A stretch of 32,170 nucleotides of DNA from Oscillospiraceae bacterium (GTDB lineage: Bacteria; Bacillota; Clostridia; Christensenellales; Aristaeellaceae), in the NCBI GenBank assembly GCA_031270865.1, contig JAISWI010000062.1, positions 1 through 32,170 on the forward strand, given 5' to 3'. The position numbers were made by a program, and so were the translations under genes. The notes under the pieces are model-generated. The model was not told the origin of the DNA. It did not search any database and was given only the letters and a program-made list of their open reading frames with translations. Below are positions 24,066-32,170 of this stretch, piece by piece (the stretch's first letter is position 1; the number at the start of each line of letters is the position of its first letter).

Positions 24066-25724
24066 TTACTGAGCGTAGACGCGGTCGACGACCTCCTGGT
24101 GGATGGCGGTCAATTCCTCAAGGCCCATCGCGTTCAGCTTCTTGATGAAGTCCTCCCACTCGGTCTCGATGTCGCCGCGCCCCATGATCCAGTCGATCTC
24201 TTTTTCGACCATCGCGTTCTCGATCGGCGTGGTCAGTATGGCCGCGCGCTCGTTCGCCTCGAAGCTGAGCAGCAGCGGCGGGTAATACTGTTCCACGGCG
24301 AAGGGAGCGACCATCTTGGACATCGGGTACTTGGTGTCGCCGTCCTTGCGGAACGTCTCGTCGGTATCCTGGTAGTAATACGTCAGCTTGGACACAACTT
24401 CGTTGCTGGCGTAGCTGGGCAGCGTGCGCAGCGTCGTGCGGCCGATCCAGTTCTTTTCGGGATCGAAGCCAACCTTCGCCTTGTCGCGCGCGTCCAATAT
24501 CGTCCAGCCGTCGTCGGTCTTGAGCGTGCCTATGCCCTCAAGCCCCCACAGCTGCTGGACGGTCTCGTCCGGAGCGAAGAAGAAATCCGCCCAGCGGCAC
24601 AGTATCTCGGGATTCTTCGCGGTTCCGGAGATTGCCATGTAGTTAGCGTTGGTCCCGGCGTACTGGTTAGACCAGGTCCGCGACCCGTCCGCGCCTTCCA
24701 GCGGCAGCAGGACCTTGTAGTAAGGATCCTCCCCGCCGAAGCCTTCGACCTTCTTGTCGGCCTGTATCGGCCCGACCTCGAAGGCGCAGTACACGCCCCA
24801 GACGTCCTCTTCGACGCGGCCTTTCGCGTTGTAGCGGCTGCCGTCCATCGTATACGCTTCCGGGTCGATCAGGCCTTCTGAATAGAGCGCGCGCTGGTAT
24901 TTGATCGCCTCGACGAAGCGCGGGTCCTGGATCGCGTAGAAGAACTTGCCGTCCTGGACGTTCTTATGCTTCGCGTTGCCGATGATACCGAACGGGCAGT
25001 ACAGCAGCGCCTCCGCGCTGTCGTTGCCGTTGTTGTAGAGGAATCCCAGCGGGATCTCGTCGCTTGGGTCTCCGTTGCCGTTCAGGTCGTTGTCGCGAAC
25101 GCCGCGCAGGTATTCGGTGAACTCATCCAGCGTTACGGGGATCTCCATGCCCAGCTGTTCCACCCATTTGCTGTTGATGAACGCCTGCGACGCGATGTAT
25201 ACGCCGTCGCCCGGCCAGGTCGACCACATGTTGATCTGCGGGATGGTGTAGATGTTACCGTCCGGGCAGGTGATGATGGCCTTGGACATCGGCTCGTTAG
25301 CCAGCATGTCCGTGAACAGCGGCATATACTCAAGGTAGTCGTTCACGTTGAGCAGCGCGCCGACGGGACCGTAAGTAAGCTTGTCGTTGTCGGTGATGAT
25401 GTTGACGAACGCGTCAGGCAGATCGCCGGAGGCGAACGTGGTCGCCAGGCGCTCCGGCCCGATCTCGCGCGGCACGCCCTCAAAGACCATGTTGACGCCT
25501 GTGCGCTCCGCTACGTCCACGTAGTAGGGCATCTCGTTGGGATCGACGTCGGGCATCGTCGCGCCCTGCGACTGGTACAGTACGCGGTAGGTGACGGGTT
25601 CCTTGACGATCCTCTCGCCTGTCAGGTACATGTTGCCCAGCAGGGCGGGTTCCTCCGCCAGCGCCGGCGCGAAGGCGCACAGGCACAGCGTGAGCGCGAG
25701 GGCGAGAGCCAGTGTTCCACGCAT
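24066..25724 (-). CDS. extracellular sugar-binding protein (LplA-like)
   Basis: A 552-aa family-1 solute-binding protein for an oligosaccharide ABC importer. Length and segments (PYYVDVAERTGVNMVFEGVP, FASGDLPDAFV, LNVNDYLEYMPLFTDML, GNIYTIPQIN, NLNGNGDPSDEIPLGF-like calcium-loop region, and the late GIGTLKTDDGWTIL) agree with the large LplA/YtcQ group. The signal peptide (LALALALTLCLCAFAPALAEEP) ends in an ALA cleavage site. Its two Cys do not sit in a normal lipobox, which is unusual for a Gram-positive binding protein. TTGAGGAGG precedes the ATG. It is third in the operon after both permeases. Confidence 0.9.
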   Translation of the reverse strand: MRGTLALALALTLCLCAFAPALAEEPALLGNMYLTGERIVKEPVTYRVLYQSQGATMPDVDPNEMPYYVDVAERTGVNMVFEGVPREIGPERLATTFASGDLPDAFVNIITDNDKLTYGPVGALLNVNDYLEYMPLFTDMLANEPMSKAIITCPDGNIYTIPQINMWSTWPGDGVYIASQAFINSKWVEQLGMEIPVTLDEFTEYLRGVRDNDLNGNGDPSDEIPLGFLYNNGNDSAEALLYCPFGIIGNAKHKNVQDGKFFYAIQDPRFVEAIKYQRALYSEGLIDPEAYTMDGSRYNAKGRVEEDVWGVYCAFEVGPIQADKKVEGFGGEDPYYKVLLPLEGADGSRTWSNQYAGTNANYMAISGTAKNPEILCRWADFFFAPDETVQQLWGLEGIGTLKTDDGWTILDARDKAKVGFDPEKNWIGRTTLRTLPSYASNEVVSKLTYYYQDTDETFRKDGDTKYPMSKMVAPFAVEQYYPPLLLSFEANERAAILTTPIENAMVEKEIDWIMGRGDIETEWEDFIKKLNAMGLEELTAIHQEVVDRVYAQ

Positions 25725-25769
25725 GGTTGATCCTCCTCAAATGGTTGTTTAGCCATGGTTATCTATGAT

Positions 25770-26717
25770 TCAGCCCTTAATAGAGCCAATCATCACGCCT
25801 TTTACGAAATATTTTTCTATAAACGGGAACACTATCATGATCGGCAGCACGGCGGCCACCACTATGATATACTTCATGGACTCGCTGCGCTGGTACAGCT
25901 CATCCACGTTGCGGATCAGCTCGTTGTTGCCCATCTTGGCCTCCTCGATGGCGATCTGGGCCATGCGCAGTATGTTGCGCAGCACCAGCTGGAGCGGATA
26001 ACGGTCCTTGTTGGTCATGTACAGCAGCGCGTTCCAATACGCGTTCCAGTGCGCGACGCCGTAATACATCCCCAGGATCGCCACGAGCGTGCTGGACAGC
26101 GGCAGCACGATCGATAGGAAGAACCGGATGTGCCCGCATCCGTCGATCAGCGCGGCATCCTGCAGCTCGTCCGATATCGTCATGCCAAGGAACGCGCGGG
26201 ATATGATCAGGTTCCACGTGGATACCGCGCCTGGCAGCACCAGCGCCCACACCGTGTTGATCAGGCGCAGGTCCCTGACCAGCAGATAGCTGGGGATCAT
26301 GCCGCCGCCGAAGAACATCGTCACCATCACCATTATGGATAGCGGGGTTTTCAGCCAGAACCGCTTGCGCGAGAGCGCGAACGCCCCGGTCGTCGTTATC
26401 GCGAGGTTGACCGCCGTGCCGACGATCGTGTAATAGATGGAGTTGAGGTACCCGCGCCACAGCTCGGGCATGTTCATCACGCGGCGGAAGCCGTCGATGT
26501 TGCTGCCGCGCGGCAGGAACATCACCTTGCCGTTGAACAGCATCGTAGGCGATGAGAAAGACGCGATGAACACCATGTACATGGGATAGAAGAACAGCGC
26601 GGTAAGCGCGGCCAATACGCTGAGGTTGACCACGTCGAACAGCAGGTCCCCTTGTCGCCGCGAGCGCAGGAGCGCCCCGGTGCGCCTGGGTTTGCGGTTG
26701 TTTACAGTATCCGTCAT
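25770..26717 (-). CDS. carbohydrate ABC permease, LplC/YtcP-like
   Basis: A 315-aa inner-membrane permease with about six helices, beginning after a basic cytoplasmic N terminus (RKPRRTGALLRSRRQGD). The conserved cytoplasmic loop ELQDAALIDGCGHIRFFLSIVLPLS is the EAA motif that docks the ATPase. SFSSPTMLFNGKVMFLPRG and the C-terminal VFPFIEKYFVKGVMIGSIKG are hallmarks of the YtcP/LplC subgroup. Only 9 bp separate it from the upstream permease. No ATPase gene is present in the locus, so a shared MsmK-type ATPase encoded elsewhere probably powers it. Confidence 0.93.
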   Translation of the reverse strand: MTDTVNNRKPRRTGALLRSRRQGDLLFDVVNLSVLAALTALFFYPMYMVFIASFSSPTMLFNGKVMFLPRGSNIDGFRRVMNMPELWRGYLNSIYYTIVGTAVNLAITTTGAFALSRKRFWLKTPLSIMVMVTMFFGGGMIPSYLLVRDLRLINTVWALVLPGAVSTWNLIISRAFLGMTISDELQDAALIDGCGHIRFFLSIVLPLSSTLVAILGMYYGVAHWNAYWNALLYMTNKDRYPLQLVLRNILRMAQIAIEEAKMGNNELIRNVDELYQRSESMKYIIVVAAVLPIMIVFPFIEKYFVKGVMIGSIKG

Positions 26718-26726
26718 GCTGTCACC

Positions 26727-27638
26727 TCACCAAAGTCCCGTGTCGGTCGCGCGGCGGCTGATGAAGTTCGCGGCCAGCACCAGCGCGAGGTTCACTGCCG
26801 AGTTCATCAGCCCGATGGCCGATGAGAACGAAAACTGGTTGTTGATGATGCCCGCGTGATATGTATATGTGGATATAATCTCCGTGACCGACAGGTTGGT
26901 GGGCAGCTGCATCAGCAATACCTTCTCGTTGCCCACGCTCATGATCCCGCCGATGGCCAGTATCAGCGTGATGGAAAGCGTAGGCGCGATCGAGGGCAGG
27001 TCGATACGCAGTACGCGCTGTATCTTGCTCGCGCCGTCCACGATGGCCGCCTCATACAGTTCCGGCGACACGCCGGCCAGCGCCCCGGTATATATGAGCG
27101 TGGACCAGCCCGCGCCGCTCCATATCCCCGATATCACGTACTGCGGCAGGAACGAGCCCGCCGTGGTGAAATCCAGCGCGCTGCCGCCCAGACGCCTGAC
27201 GATCTGGTTGATGATGCCCACCTGGTTGTTTGTGAACAGCTGGAGCATGCCGACCGTGACCACGACGGAAACGAAGTTGGGCATGTAGAACACGGTCTGG
27301 ATCAGCTTGCGGGTCTGCTTGAGCGGCAGCGAATTGAACATAAGCGCCAGAATTATCGGGATCGGGTACCCGCATATAAAGGAAACGACGGAAATGCGCA
27401 GCGTGTTGGCGATATACGTCCAACTCATGGGCGAGGCGAAGAAATTGCGGAAATGCTTCAGCCCGACCCACTTGCTTTTGGCAAATCCAAGGAAAGGGTT
27501 ATAATCCATGAACGCGATGCGCAGTCCATACATGGGTCCATAGTGAAAAATGACATAAAACGCTAGCGTTGGCAGCACAAGCGCCAATAGTTCCCATTCG
27601 CGGCCGATTCGCCTGGCGAATCGTTTCATTTCCGGCAT
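26727..27638 (-). CDS. carbohydrate ABC permease, LplB-like
   Basis: A 303-aa permease, first in the importer operon. The N-terminal LLALVLPTLAFYVIFHYGPMYGLRIAFMDYNP is typical for LplB/YtdB-like members, and the EAA loop is ELYEAAIVDGASKIQRVLRIDLPSIAP. About six helices are visible. It pairs with the YtcP-like permease downstream to form the membrane channel. GGGAGGG lies 8 nt before the ATG, and the promoter at 27661-27689 stands directly upstream. Confidence 0.93.
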   Translation of the reverse strand: MPEMKRFARRIGREWELLALVLPTLAFYVIFHYGPMYGLRIAFMDYNPFLGFAKSKWVGLKHFRNFFASPMSWTYIANTLRISVVSFICGYPIPIILALMFNSLPLKQTRKLIQTVFYMPNFVSVVVTVGMLQLFTNNQVGIINQIVRRLGGSALDFTTAGSFLPQYVISGIWSGAGWSTLIYTGALAGVSPELYEAAIVDGASKIQRVLRIDLPSIAPTLSITLILAIGGIMSVGNEKVLLMQLPTNLSVTEIISTYTYHAGIINNQFSFSSAIGLMNSAVNLALVLAANFISRRATDTGLW

Positions 27639-27660
27639 GTCGTGATCCCTCCCGCCGGAT

Positions 27661-27689
27661 AGTATAGCATCGTTTTACCGAATTTTCAA
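27661..27689 (-). promoter_or_regulatory. promoter of the sugar importer operon
   Basis: Minus-strand TTGAAA (27689-27684), 17-bp spacer, TATACT (27666-27661). The leader is about 15 nt. Confidence 0.75.
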
Positions 27690-27691
27690 CC

Positions 27692-27736
27692 AGTAAACGC
27701 GTACATATTTGTAAATTGCGTGTAAAATTCCACGCA
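27692..27736. promoter_or_regulatory. possible operators between importer and mannosidase
   Basis: Two candidate sites lie in the divergent gap. AGTAAACGCGTACA (27692-27705) fits the catabolite-control cre consensus or a LacI-family operator with two mismatches. TGCGTG-N8-CACGCA (27717-27722 with 27731-27736) is a clean dyad. Either could control both directions. No regulator gene is adjacent. Confidence 0.35.
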
Positions 27737-27782
27737 GGCTTTTGAATAAATACGCACAAATTTCTGAATGAAAAGACCACGA

Positions 27783-27811
27783 TTGACATGACGCAGCCCG
27801 TGTGATAGACT
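27783..27811 (+). promoter_or_regulatory. promoter of the mannosidase-isomerase operon
   Basis: TTGACA (27783-27788), a 17-bp spacer and TAGACT (27806-27811). It gives a short leader with AAGGGG before the ATG at 27830. Confidence 0.75.
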
Positions 27812-27829
27812 ACGCAAGGGGTGGTATGT

Positions 27830-30262
27830 ATGCCAAAGGTACACTTGATCGGCAACGCGCATCTGGATCCCGTATGGCTGTGGCGGTGGCAGGAGGGCTA
27901 CGCCGAGGCGCTGGCGACGTTCCGCAGCGCGTTGGACCGGCTTAGCGAGTTTGACGGCTTCATCTTTACATGCTCCAGCGCGGCGTACTACGCGTGGGTC
28001 GAGGAGACCGACCCCGCCATGTTCGAGGAGATACGCCAGCGCGTCGCGCAGGGCCGCTGGATACCCGTTGGCGGCTGGTGGGTGCAGCCGGACTGCAACG
28101 CCCCCAGCGGCGAGTCGTTCGCCCGGCACGCGCTGTACTCGCAGCGGTTCTTCATGAGTCGCTTCGGCAGATACGCGACGGTTGGCTACAACGTCGATTC
28201 GTTTGGCCACAACGCGATGCTGCCGCAGCTGCTGCGACTGTCGGGTATGCGCGGCTACGTGATGATGCGCCCGGACGCCCAAGACGAGAAGCGGTATCCG
28301 TTCCCTGAGAACGTTTTCATGTGGCGGTCTCCGGACGGATCGAGCGTCCCGGTGTTCCGTATCCCGAATGGTTACGGCTCCGGGCCGTTCGGACAGGCGG
28401 CGGAGAAGGCCGTTGAGACATTGGGGCTGGCCGAAAGCGCGGGCCGGCCGATGATGTGCTTCTACGGCGTGGGCAACCATGGCGGCGGGCCTACCATCCA
28501 GAATGTAAGCGAGCTTACCGCGCTTATGGCCGCGAGCAAGCCGGGCGACTACGCGTTCTCATCGCCGGAAGCGTATTTCGACGAGTTGGACCTGGACGGC
28601 CTGCCCATACTCGACTATGACCTCCAGCACCACGCCAGCGGCTGCTACACATCCGTGATGGAGATCAAGCAGCTGAACCGGCTGGCCGAGGCTAGGCTGG
28701 CCGCCGCCGAGAAATATACGCTCATGGCCGTGTCGCAGGGCATCCAAATATTGGAAGAACCGCTGGGGAACGCGTGGCGGAATGCGCTGTTTGGCCAGTT
28801 CCATGATATAATGGGCGGCTGCAGCATACGCGAGGCGTACGAGGACGCGAAGGAATCCTTCGGCGAGAGCCTGAGCGCGGCGGCGCGCGTGACCAACCGC
28901 GCGCTGCAGGCCATAGCCTGGCGGATAGACACCTCGCGCGAGGGCGTTGAGCGCAACAGCAAGCAGGAATTTACGTTATGGGAACAGAACGACCAGGGCG
29001 TTCCGGTGGTGGTGTTCAACCCGCACTCGTGGGAGGCGTCGCTGCCCGTGAGACTGGCCGCGCGGGTATCGGCCGTCACGGACGGCGAGGGCGAGGCTGT
29101 CCCGACACAGCGCGTTCGAAGCGGAGTTACCAACGGGACCGAGGATAAGTGGGAGAATATCTTCCTGGCGGCCGTGCCCGCGATGGGCTGGCGCGTATAC
29201 TGGATGTACCGCAAGCCGCGCGGGGCCGACGCGGTAAGCCCGCGGACGCTGATTGCCGACCCGCTCTCGCTGGAAAACGACTGGCTCCGGGTACGGATTC
29301 ACCCGCGATCCGGCGCGATCGTCGAGCTTACCGACAAGCGGACGGGCGTCAACCTCATCCATGGCGGGACGTCGATCCCGGTCATGGACGAGACGCATTG
29401 CGACACATGGGCGCACGCGGTGTTCTCGTTCCGGGACGAGGCGGGGCGGTTCGAGCTGATCGACACCTCGCTTCTGGAGAGCGGCGGCGTGTTGGCGGCC
29501 GTACGGATACGCATGAGGTATAACGAATCCACGCTTGAACAGCGCCTGACGCTTTACCGCGACAAGCCCGGTCTGTTCATCCGTTACCACATACATTGGA
29601 AGGAACGGCACCGCGCGCTCAAGCTGTCGTTCCCGACCGGACGGCGTGACGCGACGGACGTCGGCTCGATACCGTTCGGGTTCCTGACGCGCTCGGCCAA
29701 CGGCAAGGAGCAGCCGATGCAGCAGTGGGCGGCGATCCAGAAGGATGGGTACGGCCTGGCGGTCGTGACGGATACCCGAGCCGCGTACGACGCGCTGGAC
29801 GGCGAGCTGCGCGTTACCGCGTTGCGCAGTCCCATATACGCCGACCACTTCGGCGAGCGCGACGACCAATGCGAGTTCAGCCAGCAGGGTGAGCAGCGAT
29901 TCACCCTCGCGCTCATGCCATACAACGATAATCCCGCCGAGATATCGCGCGCCGCGGCTGAGACGCTCTACCCCGTCGAGCGGATCGTCGGCACATACCA
30001 CAAGGGGAACGTCCCCGCGCGGTTCGGATTGCTTACGATCGACACGCCGGAGGTAATCGCGGACGCGCTGAAACCCGCCGAGGACGGCGGCGGGCTTATA
30101 CTGCGCTGCCATGAGGCGGCGGGCAAGGCAAGCTCCGCGCGGATCGCGCTGCCATCGATGGGCATAGCGTTCGACGCGGCGTTCAGGCCGCAGCAGGTTC
30201 GCTCGTTCCGCCTGTTGGATGGCGCGGCCCGCGAGGTAAACCTGCTGGAGGACGACATATAA
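27830..30262 (+). CDS. GH38 alpha-mannosidase
   Basis: An 810-aa glycoside hydrolase of family 38, a zinc-dependent retaining enzyme that removes alpha-linked mannose. The zinc site begins with H11-L-D13 in GNAHLDPVWLWRW. The nucleophile is Asp123 in YNVDSFGHNAMLPQLL. Further conserved segments are YGVGNHGGGPT, HHASGCYTS and QFHDIMGGCSIREAYEDA. The C-terminal half carries the beta-sandwich domains of the family (VVVFNPHSW, NDWLRVRIHPRSGAIVEL). No signal peptide is present, so it acts in the cytosol on imported material. The chosen ATG gives MPKVHLIGNAH; a GTG 9 nt upstream overlaps the ribosome binding site. Confidence 0.93.
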   Translation: MPKVHLIGNAHLDPVWLWRWQEGYAEALATFRSALDRLSEFDGFIFTCSSAAYYAWVEETDPAMFEEIRQRVAQGRWIPVGGWWVQPDCNAPSGESFARHALYSQRFFMSRFGRYATVGYNVDSFGHNAMLPQLLRLSGMRGYVMMRPDAQDEKRYPFPENVFMWRSPDGSSVPVFRIPNGYGSGPFGQAAEKAVETLGLAESAGRPMMCFYGVGNHGGGPTIQNVSELTALMAASKPGDYAFSSPEAYFDELDLDGLPILDYDLQHHASGCYTSVMEIKQLNRLAEARLAAAEKYTLMAVSQGIQILEEPLGNAWRNALFGQFHDIMGGCSIREAYEDAKESFGESLSAAARVTNRALQAIAWRIDTSREGVERNSKQEFTLWEQNDQGVPVVVFNPHSWEASLPVRLAARVSAVTDGEGEAVPTQRVRSGVTNGTEDKWENIFLAAVPAMGWRVYWMYRKPRGADAVSPRTLIADPLSLENDWLRVRIHPRSGAIVELTDKRTGVNLIHGGTSIPVMDETHCDTWAHAVFSFRDEAGRFELIDTSLLESGGVLAAVRIRMRYNESTLEQRLTLYRDKPGLFIRYHIHWKERHRALKLSFPTGRRDATDVGSIPFGFLTRSANGKEQPMQQWAAIQKDGYGLAVVTDTRAAYDALDGELRVTALRSPIYADHFGERDDQCEFSQQGEQRFTLALMPYNDNPAEISRAAAETLYPVERIVGTYHKGNVPARFGLLTIDTPEVIADALKPAEDGGGLILRCHEAAGKASSARIALPSMGIAFDAAFRPQQVRSFRLLDGAAREVNLLEDDI

Positions 30263-30291
30263 CGACATCCCCGCGCAAGGAGGCTGACGCC

Positions 30292-31239
30292 GTGAAACTC
30301 TCCTATTCCAACTGCGGCGCGTTGATCGGGTACTTCCCGTACGCGCCGGACCAGCTTCGGTACCTGGCCAGCCTGGGCTACAGGTATGTGGATTTTGACA
30401 TGTTTGACCAGCGTGACGCGTACATGGCGGACGATTGGCGCGATTGGGTTGGTAAAGTCGCACAAACCGCGGCCGATCTCGACATAACGTTGTCTACGGC
30501 GCACAGTCCCAGCGGCCAGCCGGACGGATGGCTGACCCGGGCGGACGCCACCGCGCGGCTGATCCGGTCGATCGAGGTTTGCGGGATGCTGGGCATACCG
30601 CGAACGGTTGCGCACTGCCTTGGCCAGCCGCGGCCAGTGACCCAGCGAGATTTCGTGCGGAGAAATGTCGAATATTACCGTGAGCTGCTGCCCGCCGCCG
30701 AACGATGGAACGTCGAGATCCTGCTGGAGAACCTGGGCGAGCCTCGCGACCACGACCGGGCGTACTGCGGCACGGGGCCGGAGCTGCTGGAGCTGATCGA
30801 CGCGATCAACCATCCGCTGGTCCACGCGTGCTGGGATACCGGCCACGCGAACCTGACCACGCCCGACCAGACCGCGTGTATCCGTTCGCTGGGCGGCCAC
30901 CTGAAGGCGGTCCACATCCACGATAACATGGGCGATTACCCGATTCTGGGGCTTAAGCGGGCGCCCCGGCCCAATATGGACCAGCACACGATGCCGTTCT
31001 TCGGCAACACGAACTGGGATGGCGTGATGTCCGCGCTGCTGTCCATTGGTTATGAAGGCACATTTAACTTGGAAGTGGACGTGCCCCGGGTCGATGGGAA
31101 GATCCCGTTCCGCGACGGGAACGACAAAGTTGTCGACAAGCTGTGGCGGCTTCCGTTGGAATTGTATACGCAAAGCCAGCAGTTGTTATATAATATTGCC
31201 AAACACATGCTGGAAACCTTCGGCTGCTATGAAGGATAG
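30292..31239 (+). CDS. sugar phosphate isomerase/epimerase-like TIM barrel (first paralog)
   Basis: A 315-aa member of the xylose-isomerase-like/AP-endonuclease-2 TIM-barrel family. The metal site can be read as E146 (ILLENLG), D182 and H185 (CWDTGHAN), H210 (HIHDN) and E261 (FNLEVD). The family includes inosose dehydratases and isomerases or epimerases of sugars and 3-keto sugars, and the substrate here is unknown. The start is GTG at 30292 with AAGGAGG 7 nt upstream, 29 bp after the mannosidase stop, so the two are co-transcribed. Confidence 0.88.
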   Translation: MKLSYSNCGALIGYFPYAPDQLRYLASLGYRYVDFDMFDQRDAYMADDWRDWVGKVAQTAADLDITLSTAHSPSGQPDGWLTRADATARLIRSIEVCGMLGIPRTVAHCLGQPRPVTQRDFVRRNVEYYRELLPAAERWNVEILLENLGEPRDHDRAYCGTGPELLELIDAINHPLVHACWDTGHANLTTPDQTACIRSLGGHLKAVHIHDNMGDYPILGLKRAPRPNMDQHTMPFFGNTNWDGVMSALLSIGYEGTFNLEVDVPRVDGKIPFRDGNDKVVDKLWRLPLELYTQSQQLLYNIAKHMLETFGCYEG

Positions 31240-31256
31240 GGGGAGGAGGCGGTTTT

Positions 31257-32170
31257 ATGCGATTATCCACAGCGCACGGCGCGTTTTTAAAGCAATACTG
31301 CCCAACGCATGAGGATCAGCTGCGCTACTGCGCGGGGATCGGTTACCGGTATATCGACTTCGACCTGTACGACCAGATTGAAACCTTCATGGGGGACGAC
31401 TGGCGCGTTAGGGTTGATTCCATCCGCCGCGTAACGGAGGAACTGGGGCTGCGCCTCAACCAGGCGCACAGCCCGGAGGGTTTCGCGCGGGGATTCCTGT
31501 CCGAAGCGGACGCGATGGAGCGGATCGAGCGGTCGATAGAGGTTTGCGGCATGCTGGGCATCCCGCGTACGGTCGTCCACAGCCTGTTCTACCGGCGGGC
31601 CGTCACTGTGGATGAATTTATCCAGCGAAATGTGGTATTTTATAACAAAATTATGTGTGTCGCCGAGCGTCATGGCGTGGAGATACTTGTGGAGAACCTG
31701 GGCCAGCCGCGCCAAATCCACTTCCTGTACCTGATGAACGGGTATGAGCTGCTGGAGATGATCGAGGCCGTGGGCCATCCGCTGATCCACGCGTGTTGGG
31801 ATACCGGCCACGCCAACCACAACATGGCCGACCAGTCCGGCAGCATCCGCGCGCTTGGCAAGCATCTCAAGGCGCTTCATATCCACGACAATACGGGCGA
31901 TTACGACCTGCAGGGTGTCCTCCCGCAGCAGGGCAGGCCGAACATGGACGCGCACAACCTGCCATTCTTTGGAAATATCAACTGGGACGGCGTGATGTCC
32001 GCGCTGCTGTCCATTGGTTATGAGGGTACATTCAATCTGGAGGTTGACAATCCGCGCTGTGACCAGAAGGCGCCGTTCTACGACGCCAGCGGGCAGGAGC
32101 AGCGCAAGTTGTGGAAACTGCCGTTAAACCTGCGCGAAGAGGTGGACCGTTTGCAGTGTAATATCGCCAA
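31257..32170 (+). CDS. second sugar isomerase/epimerase-like paralog, cut by window end
   Basis: An open frame from ATG 31257 (GGGAGGAGG 7 nt upstream) runs off the window with 304 complete codons and no stop. It is a close paralog of the preceding gene. The same metal-site segments occur (ILVENLGQP, CWDTGHAN, LHIHDN, FNLEVD), as does SIEVCGMLGIPRTV in both. Differences concentrate in the loops (an inserted HFLYLMNGYELL segment and VLPQQGRPNMD). Tandem paralogs suggest related but distinct substrates in one pathway. It starts 17 bp after the first paralog's stop. Confidence 0.87.
   Translation, partial: MRLSTAHGAFLKQYCPTHEDQLRYCAGIGYRYIDFDLYDQIETFMGDDWRVRVDSIRRVTEELGLRLNQAHSPEGFARGFLSEADAMERIERSIEVCGMLGIPRTVVHSLFYRRAVTVDEFIQRNVVFYNKIMCVAERHGVEILVENLGQPRQIHFLYLMNGYELLEMIEAVGHPLIHACWDTGHANHNMADQSGSIRALGKHLKALHIHDNTGDYDLQGVLPQQGRPNMDAHNLPFFGNINWDGVMSALLSIGYEGTFNLEVDNPRCDQKAPFYDASGQEQRKLWKLPLNLREEVDRLQCNIA

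Noticed and set aside
28976..31173. Long minus-strand ORFs (495 and 401 aa) opposite the mannosidase and isomerase genes
   Set aside because: Both are antisense to genes with intact catalytic motifs, and their Arg/His/Pro-rich composition is typical of shadow frames.
31263..31271. Fourth perfect TTATCCACA DnaA box
   Set aside because: It is a single box inside the start of a coding gene with no neighbours, so chance is the simplest explanation.

Overview
The window looks like chromosomal DNA of a GC-rich, possibly spore-forming member of the Bacillota (class Clostridia). This rests on strong AGGAGG-type ribosome binding sites, sigma-A promoters with 17-18 bp spacers, a CtsR-type heat-shock operator, a lplB/ytcP-style sugar importer, an Rrf2 regulator with three clustered cysteines, a pyrB/pyrI pair and Cys-rich coat-like proteins. 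No closer taxonomic placement is possible from the sequence alone.

Layout. (1) 111-8179, minus strand: one long transcription unit. It reads from a promoter at 8151-8179 through a HAD nucleotidase-like phosphatase, a lipoprotein with six peptidoglycan-binding modules, pyrE-pyrB-pyrI and rqcH. The pyr junctions overlap by 4 bp. (2) 8235-9383, minus: an unrecognised Cys-rich protein built of three similar helical modules. (3) 9502-11032, plus: rpsF-ssb-rpsR with its own promoter and a structured leader. (4) 11033-12328: 1.3 kb without genes. It holds 33-bp tandem repeats around two long palindromic cores, a cluster of DnaA-box sequences, a strong hairpin and a G/T-rich tandem repeat. (5) 12329-17394, minus: clpB and a CbpA/DnaJ-like cochaperone under a promoter with a perfect CtsR box, then an Rrf2 regulator and a TraX-family membrane protein. 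(6) 17632-18051, minus: a small Cys/Gly/Tyr-rich protein. (7) 18173-22859, plus: a GNAT acetyltransferase predicted to be on a leaderless mRNA, overlapping a methyltransferase; then a MacB/FtsX-type ABC transporter pair. (8) 22877-23854, minus: a secreted alpha/beta hydrolase. (9) 24066-32170: a carbohydrate locus. A sugar importer (two permeases and a binding protein) reads left. It is divergent from a GH38 alpha-mannosidase followed by two tandem sugar-isomerase/epimerase paralogs, the second cut by the window end.

How the genes fit together. Region 1 couples de novo pyrimidine synthesis with nucleotide clean-up and ribosome quality control by co-transcription. Region 5 is a disaggregase/cochaperone stress operon. 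Region 9 fits import of a mannose-containing oligosaccharide, cytosolic cleavage by the mannosidase (no signal peptide) and further sugar conversion by the isomerases. I see no CRISPR array, transposase, tRNA or rRNA. The least explained parts are the gene-free block at 11033-12328, the three-module Cys-rich protein at 8235-9383 and the dispersed palindromic repeats.
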